The notes beneath the pieces are model-generated. The model was not told where the DNA came from. It ran no database searches and was given only the letters and a program-made list of their open reading frames with translations. A program made the position numbers and the translations under genes. Shown here piece by piece: positions 29,698-39,261 of a stretch of 64,000 bases of DNA. How positions within the stretch are numbered: position 1 is the first letter of the stretch; the number at the start of each line of letters is the position of its first letter. Source of the stretch: an uncultured Nioella sp. (GTDB taxonomy: Bacteria > Pseudomonadota > Alphaproteobacteria > Rhodobacterales > Rhodobacteraceae); the NCBI GenBank assembly GCA_947495575.1, contig CANLZL010000003.1, forward strand, positions 124,001 to 188,000. Direction: 5' to 3'.

Positions 29698-31157
29698 GTC
29701 AGGGCTGCCTTCAAGTTTGGATAGAGCGCGCGGTATTTGGCGTAGGCGGCGTCATAGGCCGGAACCAGATCCGAGCGCGGTTCAATGGTTTCCGCCACTT
29801 CGGGCGGGGTCATGATTTCTTTGATTGAGTGGCCGTCTGCTGCCATGGCCAATCGGGCCGCCCCCAGGGCAGCGCCAAATTCGCCTTGCGCCGGGATGCG
29901 CAATGGAAGGTTCAGGATCGTTGCCAGGCTTTGCAACCAGAACGGCGAAGCCGTGCCGCCACCGATTGCCAAAACGCTGTCCAGCTTGGTGCCGGTAGTT
30001 CTCAGCGCTTCAAGCGAGTCACGTAAGGCAAAACTCACGCCTTCCATAACCGCTTGGGTCAATGTTTGAGTATCCGTGCTGATATCCAGCCCGATCATCG
30101 CGCCGCGAACTTCCGCATCATTATGCGGGGTCCGTTCCCCGGACAGATAGGGCAGAAAGAAAACATCGGCTGGTCCGGACGCTGTATCCGGCAATTTTTG
30201 TGCCAAAGTCGCGGGGCTGTCGCCAAGGTTCTTTGCAAGCCAGTTCAGGCAGTCCGTGGCCGCTAAAATGACCCCCATCTGATACCAGGTCTCTGGCACC
30301 GCGTGGCAGAAACTGTGCACGGCTGTGTCTGGTGCCGGGGAAAAACTGTTCTTTGCGGCCAACAGTACGCCCGAAGTTCCAAGCGAGACAAACCCATCGC
30401 CTTCGCGGAAACAGCCCACTCCACAAGCTGCGGCTGCATTGTCACCGCCGCCGCCTGCAACGACCACAGGGCCAGCTAGGCCCCAAGCGTCCAGCCGTTC
30501 TTGACGCAAAAGGCCAGAGGCGTCACTTCCTTCTACAAGTCTTGGCATTTGGTCAGCGCGCATATGGCCGGCATCCAACAACGCACGCGACCACTTTCGC
30601 GATCCAACATCCAGCCATGCGGTTCCTGCTGCGTCGGACATATCCGAGGCGTATTCCCCAGTAAGCCAAAGGCGCAGATAGTCTTTTGGCAACAAAACTT
30701 TTGCTGTTTTTGCGAAGATCTCCGGCTCGTTGGCCTCAACCCAAAGCAGCTTTGGTGCGGTAAACCCCGGAAAGACGATATTTCCGGACAGGTCGCGAAC
30801 ATTATTCGCCTTGTCCAATTCAGCTGCTTCCGCCGCAGATCGCGTGTCATTCCAAAGAATCGCGGGCCGCAACACCGATCCGTCGTGATCCACCAAAACA
30901 GCCCCGTGCATCTGCCCTGACATACCTATGGAACGGATGTCTGCAAAGGCTTTTGGCGATGTCTGGCGAAGCTCGGACAAGGCAGTGTCACAGCCCGTGA
31001 TCCAATCGGCCGGATCCTGTTCGCTCCAACCCGGTTGGGGTCGATGGACCGGCCACGCACATTCTGAAGCCGCATGAAGCACGCCGCGCTCATCCACCAA
31101 CACCGCCCGCAAACCGGAGGTGCCAAGATCCAGACCCAAATACATTTTTCCTCCCAC
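29694..31157 (-). CDS. xylB: Xylulokinase
   Basis: [56 protein letters not shown]; overlaps xylA. Confidence 0.95.
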   Translation of the reverse strand: MGGKMYLGLDLGTSGLRAVLVDERGVLHAASECAWPVHRPQPGWSEQDPADWITGCDTALSELRQTSPKAFADIRSIGMSGQMHGAVLVDHDGSVLRPAILWNDTRSAAEAAELDKANNVRDLSGNIVFPGFTAPKLLWVEANEPEIFAKTAKVLLPKDYLRLWLTGEYASDMSDAAGTAWLDVGSRKWSRALLDAGHMRADQMPRLVEGSDASGLLRQERLDAWGLAGPVVVAGGGGDNAAAACGVGCFREGDGFVSLGTSGVLLAAKNSFSPAPDTAVHSFCHAVPETWYQMGVILAATDCLNWLAKNLGDSPATLAQKLPDTASGPADVFFLPYLSGERTPHNDAEVRGAMIGLDISTDTQTLTQAVMEGVSFALRDSLEALRTTGTKLDSVLAIGGGTASPFWLQSLATILNLPLRIPAQGEFGAALGAARLAMAADGHSIKEIMTPPEVAETIEPRSDLVPAYDAAYAKYRALYPNLKAALT

Positions 31158-31187
31158 TGTCGGGCAATTAGATCAGTGTCCGACATT

Positions 31188-31206
31188 TATTTTAGTGATT
31201 AAAATA
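31188..31206. promoter_or_regulatory. Inverted repeat upstream of xylB (candidate operator)
   Basis: TATTTTA-GTGAT-TAAAATA, about 31 bp upstream of the xylB start. Confidence 0.35.
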
Positions 31207-31278
31207 TTTCATGAGATTCGACCTAAGTCAACGCCTTGCAGGACGGTTTCGTCAGAAAATTGGCCACACGAAGAGGCA

Positions 31279-31305
31279 AAGCCCGGTCAAAATCTGACCG
31301 GGCTT
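31279..31305 (-). terminator. Terminator candidate after the TRAP operon
   Basis: Perfect 11-bp stem AAGCCCGGTCA/TGACCGGGCTT; minus strand continues TTTGCCTCTT. Confidence 0.6.
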
Positions 31306-31332
31306 CGAATTTAGTTCTATTTTTCCAGTGTG

Positions 31333-32733
31333 TTAGATTTGACTTGGCAACCAAAGCACAATGGATGGGAATGCCACCAACAAAGCGATCGTAACCGCGT
31401 CTGCGATGAAAAACGGGGTCACGCCCTTGAAGACATCCTGCACCGACAGGTCGTCTCGCACGCCAGCCACAACAAAACAGTTGAGGCCAATTGGCGGTGT
31501 GATCAGGCAGAACTCTGCCATTTTCACCACTAAGATCCCGAACCAAACCGCACACATTGTGCCCGACATTCCGAATGTTGACGCCTCAGCCGCGACATTC
31601 ATTCCGCCGTTCAGCGCCATCACTGCCGGAAAGACAACGGGCAATGTCAGCAACAACATGCCAATTGCATCCATGAACATCCCTAGCACGGCATAGGCCA
31701 GCAAGATGCAGATCAGGATCAACATCGGGGCCATTTCGAGGCTCTGCAGCCAGTCCGAGAATGCGCCCGGCAAGTCAGCAAATCCAAGGAACCGCACATA
31801 TATCAGAACGCCCCAGATGATCGAAAAGATCATGACGCTCAACTTTGCCGTTTCCAGCAGCGCCTCTTTCAAGGCTGGCCAGCGCATTCCACGGTAAAGC
31901 GCCATCAGGAAAACGATAAAGGCCCCGATCGCGCCACCCTCAGTTGGTGTCCCCCACGCGTCGCCCCCAAAGGGATTGTAGACAAAGCAGATGATGATCA
32001 CGACAACGGCCACAATGGGTAATGCCGGCGGAAGCGACTCAAACCGCTCTTTCCAGGTGAACCCGGTGACTCGTGGCCCAAAGCCTTTGATGGTCAGCGC
32101 CATGCCGACGATCAGCAAGGTATAGACAACCGCAGAGAAGACGCCCGGGATAAACCCTGCCAAAAGCAATCGTCCGACATCCTGCTCAACAATTATCGCG
32201 TAGATCACCAAAATGGCCGAGGGCGGGATCAGCGATGCCAAAGTGCCTGCGGCAGCAACAACGCCCGCAGCAAAGCGCTTGTCGTAACCGATCGCCAACA
32301 TCTCAGGGATGGCGATCCTTGCAAATACAGCCGAAGTTGCAACCGAAGCGCCGGAAACCGCTGCAAAGCCTGCCGTCGCAAATACGGTGGACACAGCCAA
32401 CCCGCCTGGCACCCAGGCCATCCATCGTTTCGCAGCTTCAAAAAGCGCCTTGGTCAGGCCTGCGTGATAGGCAAGGTAACCAATCAGGATGAAAGTTGGA
32501 ATGAGGCTTAACGCCTGGCTAGATATCTTCGAATGAGGCACCTGCCCGGCAGTTTTGACCGCGACGGTGAGCGCCCAGACGAATTGATCCGGATCATAGC
32601 CACGCCCGTTCCAGAAATGCCAGACAAGGCCAACAAGACCGGAAAGACCGGCGGCAAACGCCACGCGCATGCCCAAGACGACAAGCAGCAACAGCCCGCC
32701 AGATACCCAAAGGCCTATTGTGATAGAATCCAT
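31333..32733 (-). CDS. dctM: TRAP transporter large permease (DctM)
   Basis: 466 aa, multi-TM; LAIGYDKRFAAGVVAAAGTLASLIPPSAILVIYAIIVEQDVGRLLLAGFIPGV. Confidence 0.92.
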   Translation of the reverse strand: MDSITIGLWVSGGLLLLVVLGMRVAFAAGLSGLVGLVWHFWNGRGYDPDQFVWALTVAVKTAGQVPHSKISSQALSLIPTFILIGYLAYHAGLTKALFEAAKRWMAWVPGGLAVSTVFATAGFAAVSGASVATSAVFARIAIPEMLAIGYDKRFAAGVVAAAGTLASLIPPSAILVIYAIIVEQDVGRLLLAGFIPGVFSAVVYTLLIVGMALTIKGFGPRVTGFTWKERFESLPPALPIVAVVVIIICFVYNPFGGDAWGTPTEGGAIGAFIVFLMALYRGMRWPALKEALLETAKLSVMIFSIIWGVLIYVRFLGFADLPGAFSDWLQSLEMAPMLILICILLAYAVLGMFMDAIGMLLLTLPVVFPAVMALNGGMNVAAEASTFGMSGTMCAVWFGILVVKMAEFCLITPPIGLNCFVVAGVRDDLSVQDVFKGVTPFFIADAVTIALLVAFPSIVLWLPSQI

Positions 32734-32745
32734 TTTCTTCGCCCC

Positions 32746-33393
32746 TCAGTCTTTTGCGCCAGAGACCTGAGCGGCCTCCATCGCGGCTTGAGTGGCGGCA
32801 TCGGCATGAAGAGGCACCCCAACAGGGCGGTCTTCGTTTCGAAGAAACGCGCGTCCATAGATGTACAATTGCAATGCCAGACGAAGCACCAGAACCGAAA
32901 AGGCAATGGGTGCAAGCAACTTGGCAGGCCAAATCGGCAGACGAATATCCATCGAGCTATCCCGGCTCCAAAGCGGCGCTGCAAAATCAAAGCTGCGCTG
33001 AAAATGGGCCCAGGTGCCCCACACCAAAAGCACCATCAAGGTGAAGATGGCCAAGGTGGTAATGAACTCCGCGAGCCATAGCGGTCGTCCCTTCAACGCG
33101 CCCACCAGTAGGTCCATTCGAATGTGACCGCCCTCGCGCTGCGTGAAAGAAATCCCCATGAATGCAATCAAGGGCATCGCCTGTTCGATCCAATCCACAT
33201 ATCCCGGGATCGGCTGATTGATCGCGTTACGACCGCTGACCGATACCACAGCCAGGATCATCAAAGCGAAGACAGCCAGCCCGCTCAGCAGCGCCAGATT
33301 GCGTTCAATCACTACTAGTTTTCGGTCAATACGACTGACTGCACTGTCGTCGGACAGCACAAGTGAACTCCCGGCCATTTTTAGGCCCTCCAA
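32746..33393 (-). CDS. dctQ: TRAP transporter small permease (DctQ)
   Basis: About 4 TMs; SVSGRNAINQPIPGYVDWIEQAMPLIAFMGISFTQREGGHIRMDLL. Confidence 0.88.
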   Translation of the reverse strand: MEGLKMAGSSLVLSDDSAVSRIDRKLVVIERNLALLSGLAVFALMILAVVSVSGRNAINQPIPGYVDWIEQAMPLIAFMGISFTQREGGHIRMDLLVGALKGRPLWLAEFITTLAIFTLMVLLVWGTWAHFQRSFDFAAPLWSRDSSMDIRLPIWPAKLLAPIAFSVLVLRLALQLYIYGRAFLRNEDRPVGVPLHADAATQAAMEAAQVSGAKD

Positions 33394-33418
33394 TTTAGGA
33401 AAGTTCGGCAGATGGTAT

Positions 33419-33445
33419 GCCCCGCCGACTTAGGGTCGGCGGGGC
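33419..33445 (-). other. Stem-loop between dctP and dctQ
   Basis: Perfect 11-bp arms GCCCCGCCGAC/GTCGGCGGGGC. Confidence 0.6.
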
Positions 33446-33453
33446 AATTTAGA

Positions 33454-34464
33454 TTACATATCGCCGGAAATCATCCCGGTGACGAAGTCATAGAGTTCTT
33501 GTGCGGGTAGACCGCGGGCGTTGTTTTCCTCGATCCAAGCAGCGGCGGCAGGCGCAGCAGCAGCTTCGCGGAAGGCCGCCAGCTCATCGTCTGAAAACGA
33601 TACTTGGGCAATTCCACGTTCTTCCAATGCGGGGCCCCATGCCTCCATCGTGTTGGAGTTGTAGTTCTCGATATAGTGATCCAGCGCGTCATCAACTGCG
33701 CCAAGCAGCACTTCGCGATGCTCATCCGACAGGAATTCCAATGCATCTGTATTGACCACGACCGGGCAGTTTACGGTTCCGGGGTTGAGGTTGGTGGTCC
33801 ACCAGGCAGCGTTTTCAATCGTACCGAATGACATATGCGCATGCGGTGCGAAGCTAACCGCCGAAACCACGCCACTGTCCATCGCCTGACGAACTTCGGT
33901 GGCCGACATCGAGGTCGGTACTGCACCGATAGTGGCCATCGCCGCTCCGATACCGCCAGTTGCCCGAACCGCCATACCTTCAAAGTCGCCAAGCGTGGCC
34001 GGCGCATCGCCGGTGCCGACAATGTTGTACTGAGGAAGGGGCGACGGCATCAGCAAAGTTGCATTCCAGCGTGCCAGATCGGCCACAACGGCAGGATGCT
34101 CATACAAGGCCTGGCTGATTTCACGCTCTTGCTGGAGCGAGCTTACGCCAAGGAACGGCAGCTCGAGAACGGTGATCGTCGGGTTCTTGTCATAGTGATA
34201 CCCGGCGCAGAACTGCGCCATTTCGAACGCCCCGATGGAAATACCATCTAGGTTTTCGCGGTTACCCGAAAGGCCGCCATAAGAAATGTTCAGGGTAAAA
34301 TCGCCATCTGTCCGTTCGGCCACAAGCTCGGCCAGATGCTCCACATGGGCGGTAAATGCCCGCGGGCTGCCCCAAAGCGAAACGTTCCATTCGACGGCCA
34401 CTGCCTGAGTTGCGACACCAACGGAAAGTGCGGCCACTGCGGTGGCCGTTGCGAAAGTTTTCAT
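33454..34464 (-). CDS. dctP: TRAP transporter solute-binding protein (DctP)
   Basis: Signal peptide MKTFATATAVAALSVGVATQAVAVEW; AEHL..LVAERTDGDFTLNISYGGLSGNRENLDGISIGAFEMAQF. Confidence 0.88.
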   Translation of the reverse strand: MKTFATATAVAALSVGVATQAVAVEWNVSLWGSPRAFTAHVEHLAELVAERTDGDFTLNISYGGLSGNRENLDGISIGAFEMAQFCAGYHYDKNPTITVLELPFLGVSSLQQEREISQALYEHPAVVADLARWNATLLMPSPLPQYNIVGTGDAPATLGDFEGMAVRATGGIGAAMATIGAVPTSMSATEVRQAMDSGVVSAVSFAPHAHMSFGTIENAAWWTTNLNPGTVNCPVVVNTDALEFLSDEHREVLLGAVDDALDHYIENYNSNTMEAWGPALEERGIAQVSFSDDELAAFREAAAAPAAAAWIEENNARGLPAQELYDFVTGMISGDM

Positions 34465-34483
34465 GTGATCCTCCCATAAATCA

Positions 34484-34611
34484 CGGATTTCGATACAGGC
34501 CAGACTGACAGATCGCTTGTCACCAAACTATGAAGGAAATTGCCAGAAACTGCGAAGGGGCCATGCGGAAATCCGCAGGGCGTTGATTTGTAGGATTACA
34601 GGTGGATTTCC
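34484..34611. promoter_or_regulatory. Repeated GGAAATCC/GGATTTCC motifs in the dctP/M20 divergent region
   Basis: GCGGA-AA-TCCGC at 34565-34576, GGATTTCC at 34604-34611, CGGATTTCG at 34484-34492. Confidence 0.4.
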
Positions 34612-34655
34612 GGTGGTTATTCTGGCCGAACTGACGTGAAACAATGGTGCTGCAC

Positions 34656-35807
34656 ATGCTCTCCAATTCCGACCTTATTGAACTCACTGCGTTTCGCAAG
34701 GCCTTGCACCGACGGCCGGAAATCTCAGGCGAGGAAGTGGAAACCGCCGCTGCCGTTGTTTCCGCGCTGGATCCCTTACGCCCCACTGAAATCCTGACCG
34801 GGTTGGGCGGTCACGGTGTCGCTGCCACCTTTGACAGCGGCCAACCCGGACCAACCGTCATGTTTCGCGCAGAATTGGATGCGCTTCCTATTCCGGAAGT
34901 GTCCGGCGCACCCTGGACATCAGAAATTGATGGCAAAGGGCATTTATGCGGTCATGACGGGCACATGACCTTTTTGCTGGGGCTTGGGCGCATCCTGTCT
35001 CGCGCACCGGTCGCGCATGGGCGCGTGGTTTTGATGTTCCAGCCAGCCGAAGAAGATGGCAGCGGTGCACGTGCAGTCGTTGCCGATCCTGCCTTTGCCA
35101 CCATAAAACCGGATTGGGCCTTTGCCATTCACAACGAGCCAGGCAAAGCCTTTGGAACTGTTTCGACCCGGGCAGGCCTCATAAACTGCGCCTCTCAAGG
35201 ATTGCGTATTACGCTGTCGGGCAAGACCGCCCACGCCGCAGAACCAGAGGCCGGTCGGTCACCTGCCCGCGCTGTCGCGGAAATCGTACCGGCCATATCC
35301 GACCTCGGTACGGGCGGCGCTTTGGATGAAAATTTTCGGCTGGTAACGGTGACCCATATCCGTGTCGGCGAACCCACCTTTGGTATCTCACCCGGTGAGG
35401 CAGAGGTTTTCGCAACGCTTCGCACCACTCGCGATGATGCGATGGCAGGCCTGAAAGATACCGCCTGTGAGTTGGTGAACTCGATCGCCAAGGTTCACCA
35501 TCTCGAAGTCAAATTTGAGGTATTTGACGAATTCGCTGCCTCCATCAATCATACTGAAGCCGCAGAGGTTGCAATCGCGGCTATGAGCGCCATTGGAATT
35601 GCACATAATGACGAAGGGCTACCCATGCGCGCCTCCGAGGATTTTGGCGTATTTGGCTGGGGCGCCAAAGCTGCGATGCTGTGTCTGGGACCGGGCGAAA
35701 ATTATCCGGCTTTGCACAACCCGGACTATGATTTTCCAGATGACCTGATCCCAATTGGTGTCGCGATATTTGAACGTATCACCAGAGATTTGCTGGGGCG
35801 GGTCTAG
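34656..35807 (+). CDS. M20 family amidohydrolase / N-acyl amino acid (hippurate-type) hydrolase
   Basis: FRKALHRRPEISGEEVETAA, FRAELDALPIPE, HLCGHDGHMTFLLGLGRIL, LMFQPAEEDGSGARAVV, ASEDFGVFGWGAKAAMLCLGPGE. ORF track starts at 34644. Confidence 0.88.
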   Translation: MLSNSDLIELTAFRKALHRRPEISGEEVETAAAVVSALDPLRPTEILTGLGGHGVAATFDSGQPGPTVMFRAELDALPIPEVSGAPWTSEIDGKGHLCGHDGHMTFLLGLGRILSRAPVAHGRVVLMFQPAEEDGSGARAVVADPAFATIKPDWAFAIHNEPGKAFGTVSTRAGLINCASQGLRITLSGKTAHAAEPEAGRSPARAVAEIVPAISDLGTGGALDENFRLVTVTHIRVGEPTFGISPGEAEVFATLRTTRDDAMAGLKDTACELVNSIAKVHHLEVKFEVFDEFAASINHTEAAEVAIAAMSAIGIAHNDEGLPMRASEDFGVFGWGAKAAMLCLGPGENYPALHNPDYDFPDDLIPIGVAIFERITRDLLGRV

Positions 35808-35809
35808 CT

Positions 35810-37168
35810 TCACTCAGCCGCCAATACGGCGTCTTTGTCCAAGCCCAGTTTGACGATTTTTTCGTTCAGAGTACGCCTGCCGATGCCAAGCGCCTCAGCG
35901 ACCGCATCCATGCGTCCTTCATGCGCCCGAATGGCCTTGGCAATCAGTTCACGTTCAAAAACCGCGACCGCTTCTCGCAGTGTGTCGGGAACATCTTCTG
36001 CCGGTGCGTCGGTGCGCAACGCTTGCGAAACCGAGCCGCCGCCACGTCTGGCCTGCAAGACCCGCCGTTCGGCCACCGTACGCAATTCGCGAACATTGCC
36101 GGGCCAGTCATGTGCCAGCAATGCGGTAACATCTTCGTGCGACATGTCCGGCAAGGACACTTCATAAACTCGCGCATATTCGGCTGTGAAATAGGTGAAA
36201 AGCATTGACAAATCATCCCTACGCGCGCGCAGCGACGGCAGATCAATGACCATTGTGTTGATACGATACAGAAGGTCTTGGCGAAGGCGGCCTTCGGCAA
36301 CGGCCGCGCCCGGGTCTTCATTTGTGGCAGACAGGATCCTGACATCGACGCGAACAGGTTTATCTGCTCCAAGAGGAGTGACCTGCCCATCCTCGATCAC
36401 GCGCAATAGCTTTGCCTGAACCGGCAGGGGGCAGGTGCAAACCTCGTCCAGGAACACAGTCCCTCCATCCGCGGAGACAAGCGCGCCAGCGCTCTTCCCC
36501 TTTATGCCAAACATCTCAATTTCAAACCGATCCTCGGGCAAGGCAGCACAATTCAAGGCCATGAACGGGGCAGAGGCGCGCGCGCCCAGATCATGCAGGG
36601 CTCGGGCCACCAGTTCTTTTCCTGTTCCGGTCTCACCTTGTAGCAAGATGGAGACATCGGTATCGGCCAGATCCACAACATCCTTACGCAGTTGCTGAAT
36701 TGCAGGGGTTTGCCCCACCAAGACCCGGTCAAGGCCTGACAGCCGAGCAAGTCGATCCTTCAGCCGTTCGGCGTCTTGTGCCATGCGGTGCTGACGGGCA
36801 GCATGGTCCAATATGCGCAGCAACCGGCGCGGGTCATATGGTTTTTCAACAAAGCTATACGCGCCGTTCTGAATGGCCTGCACCGCTGTCGGAATGTCTC
36901 CGTGGGCTGAGATCAGAACAAGCGGCGGGGCGGACTGAGGGTCCAATTCCGATAGCAGGTCCAGCCCGCTCATACCCGGCATCCTGACATCGGAAAGGAT
37001 TACGTCAGGCTGAATGTCGGCGAGCAGATCAATGACGCCTGTTGCCCGCGGCAATGCATCAGCACGCCAACCAGCTGCCTCCAACAAATCCACCAGCGAC
37101 GCCCGCATGGATTTATCGTCATCGACGATCAAAACCGAAAAGGCCTGTTGGATCGGAGGGCTTGTCAT
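35810..37168 (-). CDS. dctD: DctD-like response regulator with AAA+ domain, lacking a recognisable GAFTGA loop
   Basis: Receiver domain (VLIVDDDKSMRASLVDLLE, DVILSDVRMPGMSGLDLL); Walker A GETGTGKELVARALHD; FLDEV Walker B; Fis-type HTH (VAEALGIGRRTLNEKIVKLGL). The region between EMFG and DGGTVFLDEV is IKGKSAGALVSA. Confidence 0.88.
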   Translation of the reverse strand: MTSPPIQQAFSVLIVDDDKSMRASLVDLLEAAGWRADALPRATGVIDLLADIQPDVILSDVRMPGMSGLDLLSELDPQSAPPLVLISAHGDIPTAVQAIQNGAYSFVEKPYDPRRLLRILDHAARQHRMAQDAERLKDRLARLSGLDRVLVGQTPAIQQLRKDVVDLADTDVSILLQGETGTGKELVARALHDLGARASAPFMALNCAALPEDRFEIEMFGIKGKSAGALVSADGGTVFLDEVCTCPLPVQAKLLRVIEDGQVTPLGADKPVRVDVRILSATNEDPGAAVAEGRLRQDLLYRINTMVIDLPSLRARRDDLSMLFTYFTAEYARVYEVSLPDMSHEDVTALLAHDWPGNVRELRTVAERRVLQARRGGGSVSQALRTDAPAEDVPDTLREAVAVFERELIAKAIRAHEGRMDAVAEALGIGRRTLNEKIVKLGLDKDAVLAAE

Positions 37169-38889
37169 TCTGCTGCCTCGCTTTGGGCATCTGCCAATGG
37201 AATCTCAACACGAAAAACCGCCCCGCCCCCTGCGCGGTTATGGGCCTGCATCGTGCCTTGATGCTCTTTCACGATGCCCGCCGAAATCGCCAAACCTAAC
37301 CCCATGCCATGACCAGATTCACGGCTGGTCACGAAAGGTTCTTGTAGGTCAGTGAGGGTGGCCTCGCCCAAACCATGTCCGCGATCGGCAACTTCAAACC
37401 ACGCCATGTCCGAGGTCGCCTGGACACGCACTGTCAGGTCACGGCCGCCGTGATCTTCCATTGCATCCACTGCGTTCCTGAGAAGGTTGATCATAACTTG
37501 CTCGATCCGCAGTTTGTTGCCCTGGATAAAAATTGGATGGTCTGCCATTTCATTATGAACAGTAATTTCCGCGACCTGAAAATTGGCTGCCATTAAACCC
37601 AACGCTTCGGACATCGCTTTACGCAATTCAACCGGTTCCATTTTGTCTTCACCTGGGTTGGAGAAGAACTTGAGCTGTCGGGTGATCGCTTCCATCCGAT
37701 CAACTAGCCCGGTCAAACGGGACACAACCTTCACTCCCCCCCCCATCTCAGCGGCCGCCAAGTGATTTCGCATTGCCGTAATGGGCTGACCAAGCTCATG
37801 GGTGACCGAGGCTGAGATTTCGCCCAACGCCGCCAGCCGGCTGGCCCGGGCCAATTCATCGCGGGTGCGATCAAGGCGTCGTTCTGCGGTTTTCCTGTCC
37901 TCGATCTCAACTGCCAGCCGTTCATTTGCGCGGCGCAATTCTGCTTCTTCGGCTTCCGACCGCCTAAGTGCGGCGCGGATCAGCGCAGTACGTCGCATCA
38001 GGACGATCAACAACAACCCACCAAAGACGGCGACCGCGATCACAGTGGCAAGCCAGCTGCGCGTGACAACCGGCGTTTCACTGGCAAAGTAATGCAGGCG
38101 CCAACCATGCGGCAAATCCCCGGTTTCAAGGTGAATGACCTCTTGGCCGCCAATCGTGGCCCGACGTTCACCCCGGTCTTGCCAATTCAGCTGGCTCAAG
38201 TCCTGTCCGCTGAACTGCCGGGCCTGGGCAATGTCTTCGCGTTGTTGGTCGCTGAGTGGGCCAAGAGTTCGATACCGCCAGCTTGGGTCAGAGGCCAGCA
38301 ACACAACACCATCGGCGTTCACCAACAAGACTTGCTCACCGCCGTCGCGCCAGTTGCCTTCAAGCTCAGTCAAATCGATCTTGATGGCAATGACGCCCAA
38401 CCTTTCACCAAGGTCCGACATCACTCCGTCGGCAATGAAATAGCCGGGCAACCCCGTGGTCGCTCCGATCCCGTAGAACCGGCCCTGCTGGCCATCCATG
38501 GCCTCCTGAAAATACGGACGGAACCCGTAATTCTGACCTACAAAACTCCGCCCCGTACCGGCGTTGGACGCTGAAATCGTAAGTCCAGTGTCGTCCATCA
38601 GATAGATTGCGTCCAGCCCAGCTTGGTCTGTGAACGTCGCCAGGCGATTATCAAGAAGCGCCGTTTCACCACCATGGGCCGTGTCTATGACAAACGGGTC
38701 ACGGGACAAAACGAAGGTGAGGTGGGAAAACCGATTTAGCTGCGCGACGACGGTACTTCTATAGAGGGACAGCCGCCCTTCGGCCCGTGTCATTTCATCG
38801 GACCAGAAATACCGGTAAGAGGCGAAATAGGCACCCATTGCCATGGCAAGAAACAGCGCAAGCCCTGCGATCCATCGCCATAGGTTCAT
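37165..38889 (-). CDS. dctB: DctB-like C4-dicarboxylate-type sensor histidine kinase
   Basis: Double Cache-type sensor region (SFVGQNYGFRPYFQEAMDGQQGRFYGIGATTGLPGYFIA), HisKA LGEISASVTHELGQPITAMRNHL, HATPase VMINLLRNAVDAMEDHGG, GHGMGLGLAIS. Start MNLWRWIAG inferred. Confidence 0.88.
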   Translation of the reverse strand: MNLWRWIAGLALFLAMAMGAYFASYRYFWSDEMTRAEGRLSLYRSTVVAQLNRFSHLTFVLSRDPFVIDTAHGGETALLDNRLATFTDQAGLDAIYLMDDTGLTISASNAGTGRSFVGQNYGFRPYFQEAMDGQQGRFYGIGATTGLPGYFIADGVMSDLGERLGVIAIKIDLTELEGNWRDGGEQVLLVNADGVVLLASDPSWRYRTLGPLSDQQREDIAQARQFSGQDLSQLNWQDRGERRATIGGQEVIHLETGDLPHGWRLHYFASETPVVTRSWLATVIAVAVFGGLLLIVLMRRTALIRAALRRSEAEEAELRRANERLAVEIEDRKTAERRLDRTRDELARASRLAALGEISASVTHELGQPITAMRNHLAAAEMGGGVKVVSRLTGLVDRMEAITRQLKFFSNPGEDKMEPVELRKAMSEALGLMAANFQVAEITVHNEMADHPIFIQGNKLRIEQVMINLLRNAVDAMEDHGGRDLTVRVQATSDMAWFEVADRGHGLGEATLTDLQEPFVTSRESGHGMGLGLAISAGIVKEHQGTMQAHNRAGGGAVFRVEIPLADAQSEAAE

Positions 38890-38958
38890 TTCGTCGCCTC
38901 CCAACACCGAAAACCCGGTGCTTCAAAGGCTTAGCCAAATCGGGAAGAATTGCAAATT

Positions 38959-39261
38959 CTAGTGGTCAGGCAGAGGCAGGCAGCCGGGCAATCCGGCAGG
39001 TAAAACCGCAATGGCACCCGCCGCGTAGAGGCGGCTGGCAAGATCGGGCAACTGGCTTTCCAAAGTAATGCTCAAAGGTGTGGCCGCAAGGATTGATATG
39101 TCATTTGGCAAATTGTTCATCAACCCATGACCCGGGAACAATACGACGGCGCCCGGTGCGGCGTCGGTGAAGCGCATGACAAGCAGCAACACTGCGATCC
39201 AACCCAGAAACAATATCGGCAATGCCAGAAATATTCGCCTAGTAGTCATGGATGTGCTCAA
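38959..39261 (-). CDS. Small single-TM protein of unknown function
   Basis: MTTRRIFLALPILFLGWIAVLLLVMRF; overlaps the end of the upstream gene (39239) on the same strand. Confidence 0.5.
   Translation of the reverse strand: MSTSMTTRRIFLALPILFLGWIAVLLLVMRFTDAAPGAVVLFPGHGLMNNLPNDISILAATPLSITLESQLPDLASRLYAAGAIAVLPAGLPGCLPLPDH

Noticed and set aside
34465-34655. Sigma-54 (-24/-12) promoter upstream of dctP
   Set aside because: The best candidate TGGCAATTTCCTTCA lacks the conserved GC at -12; not supportable.
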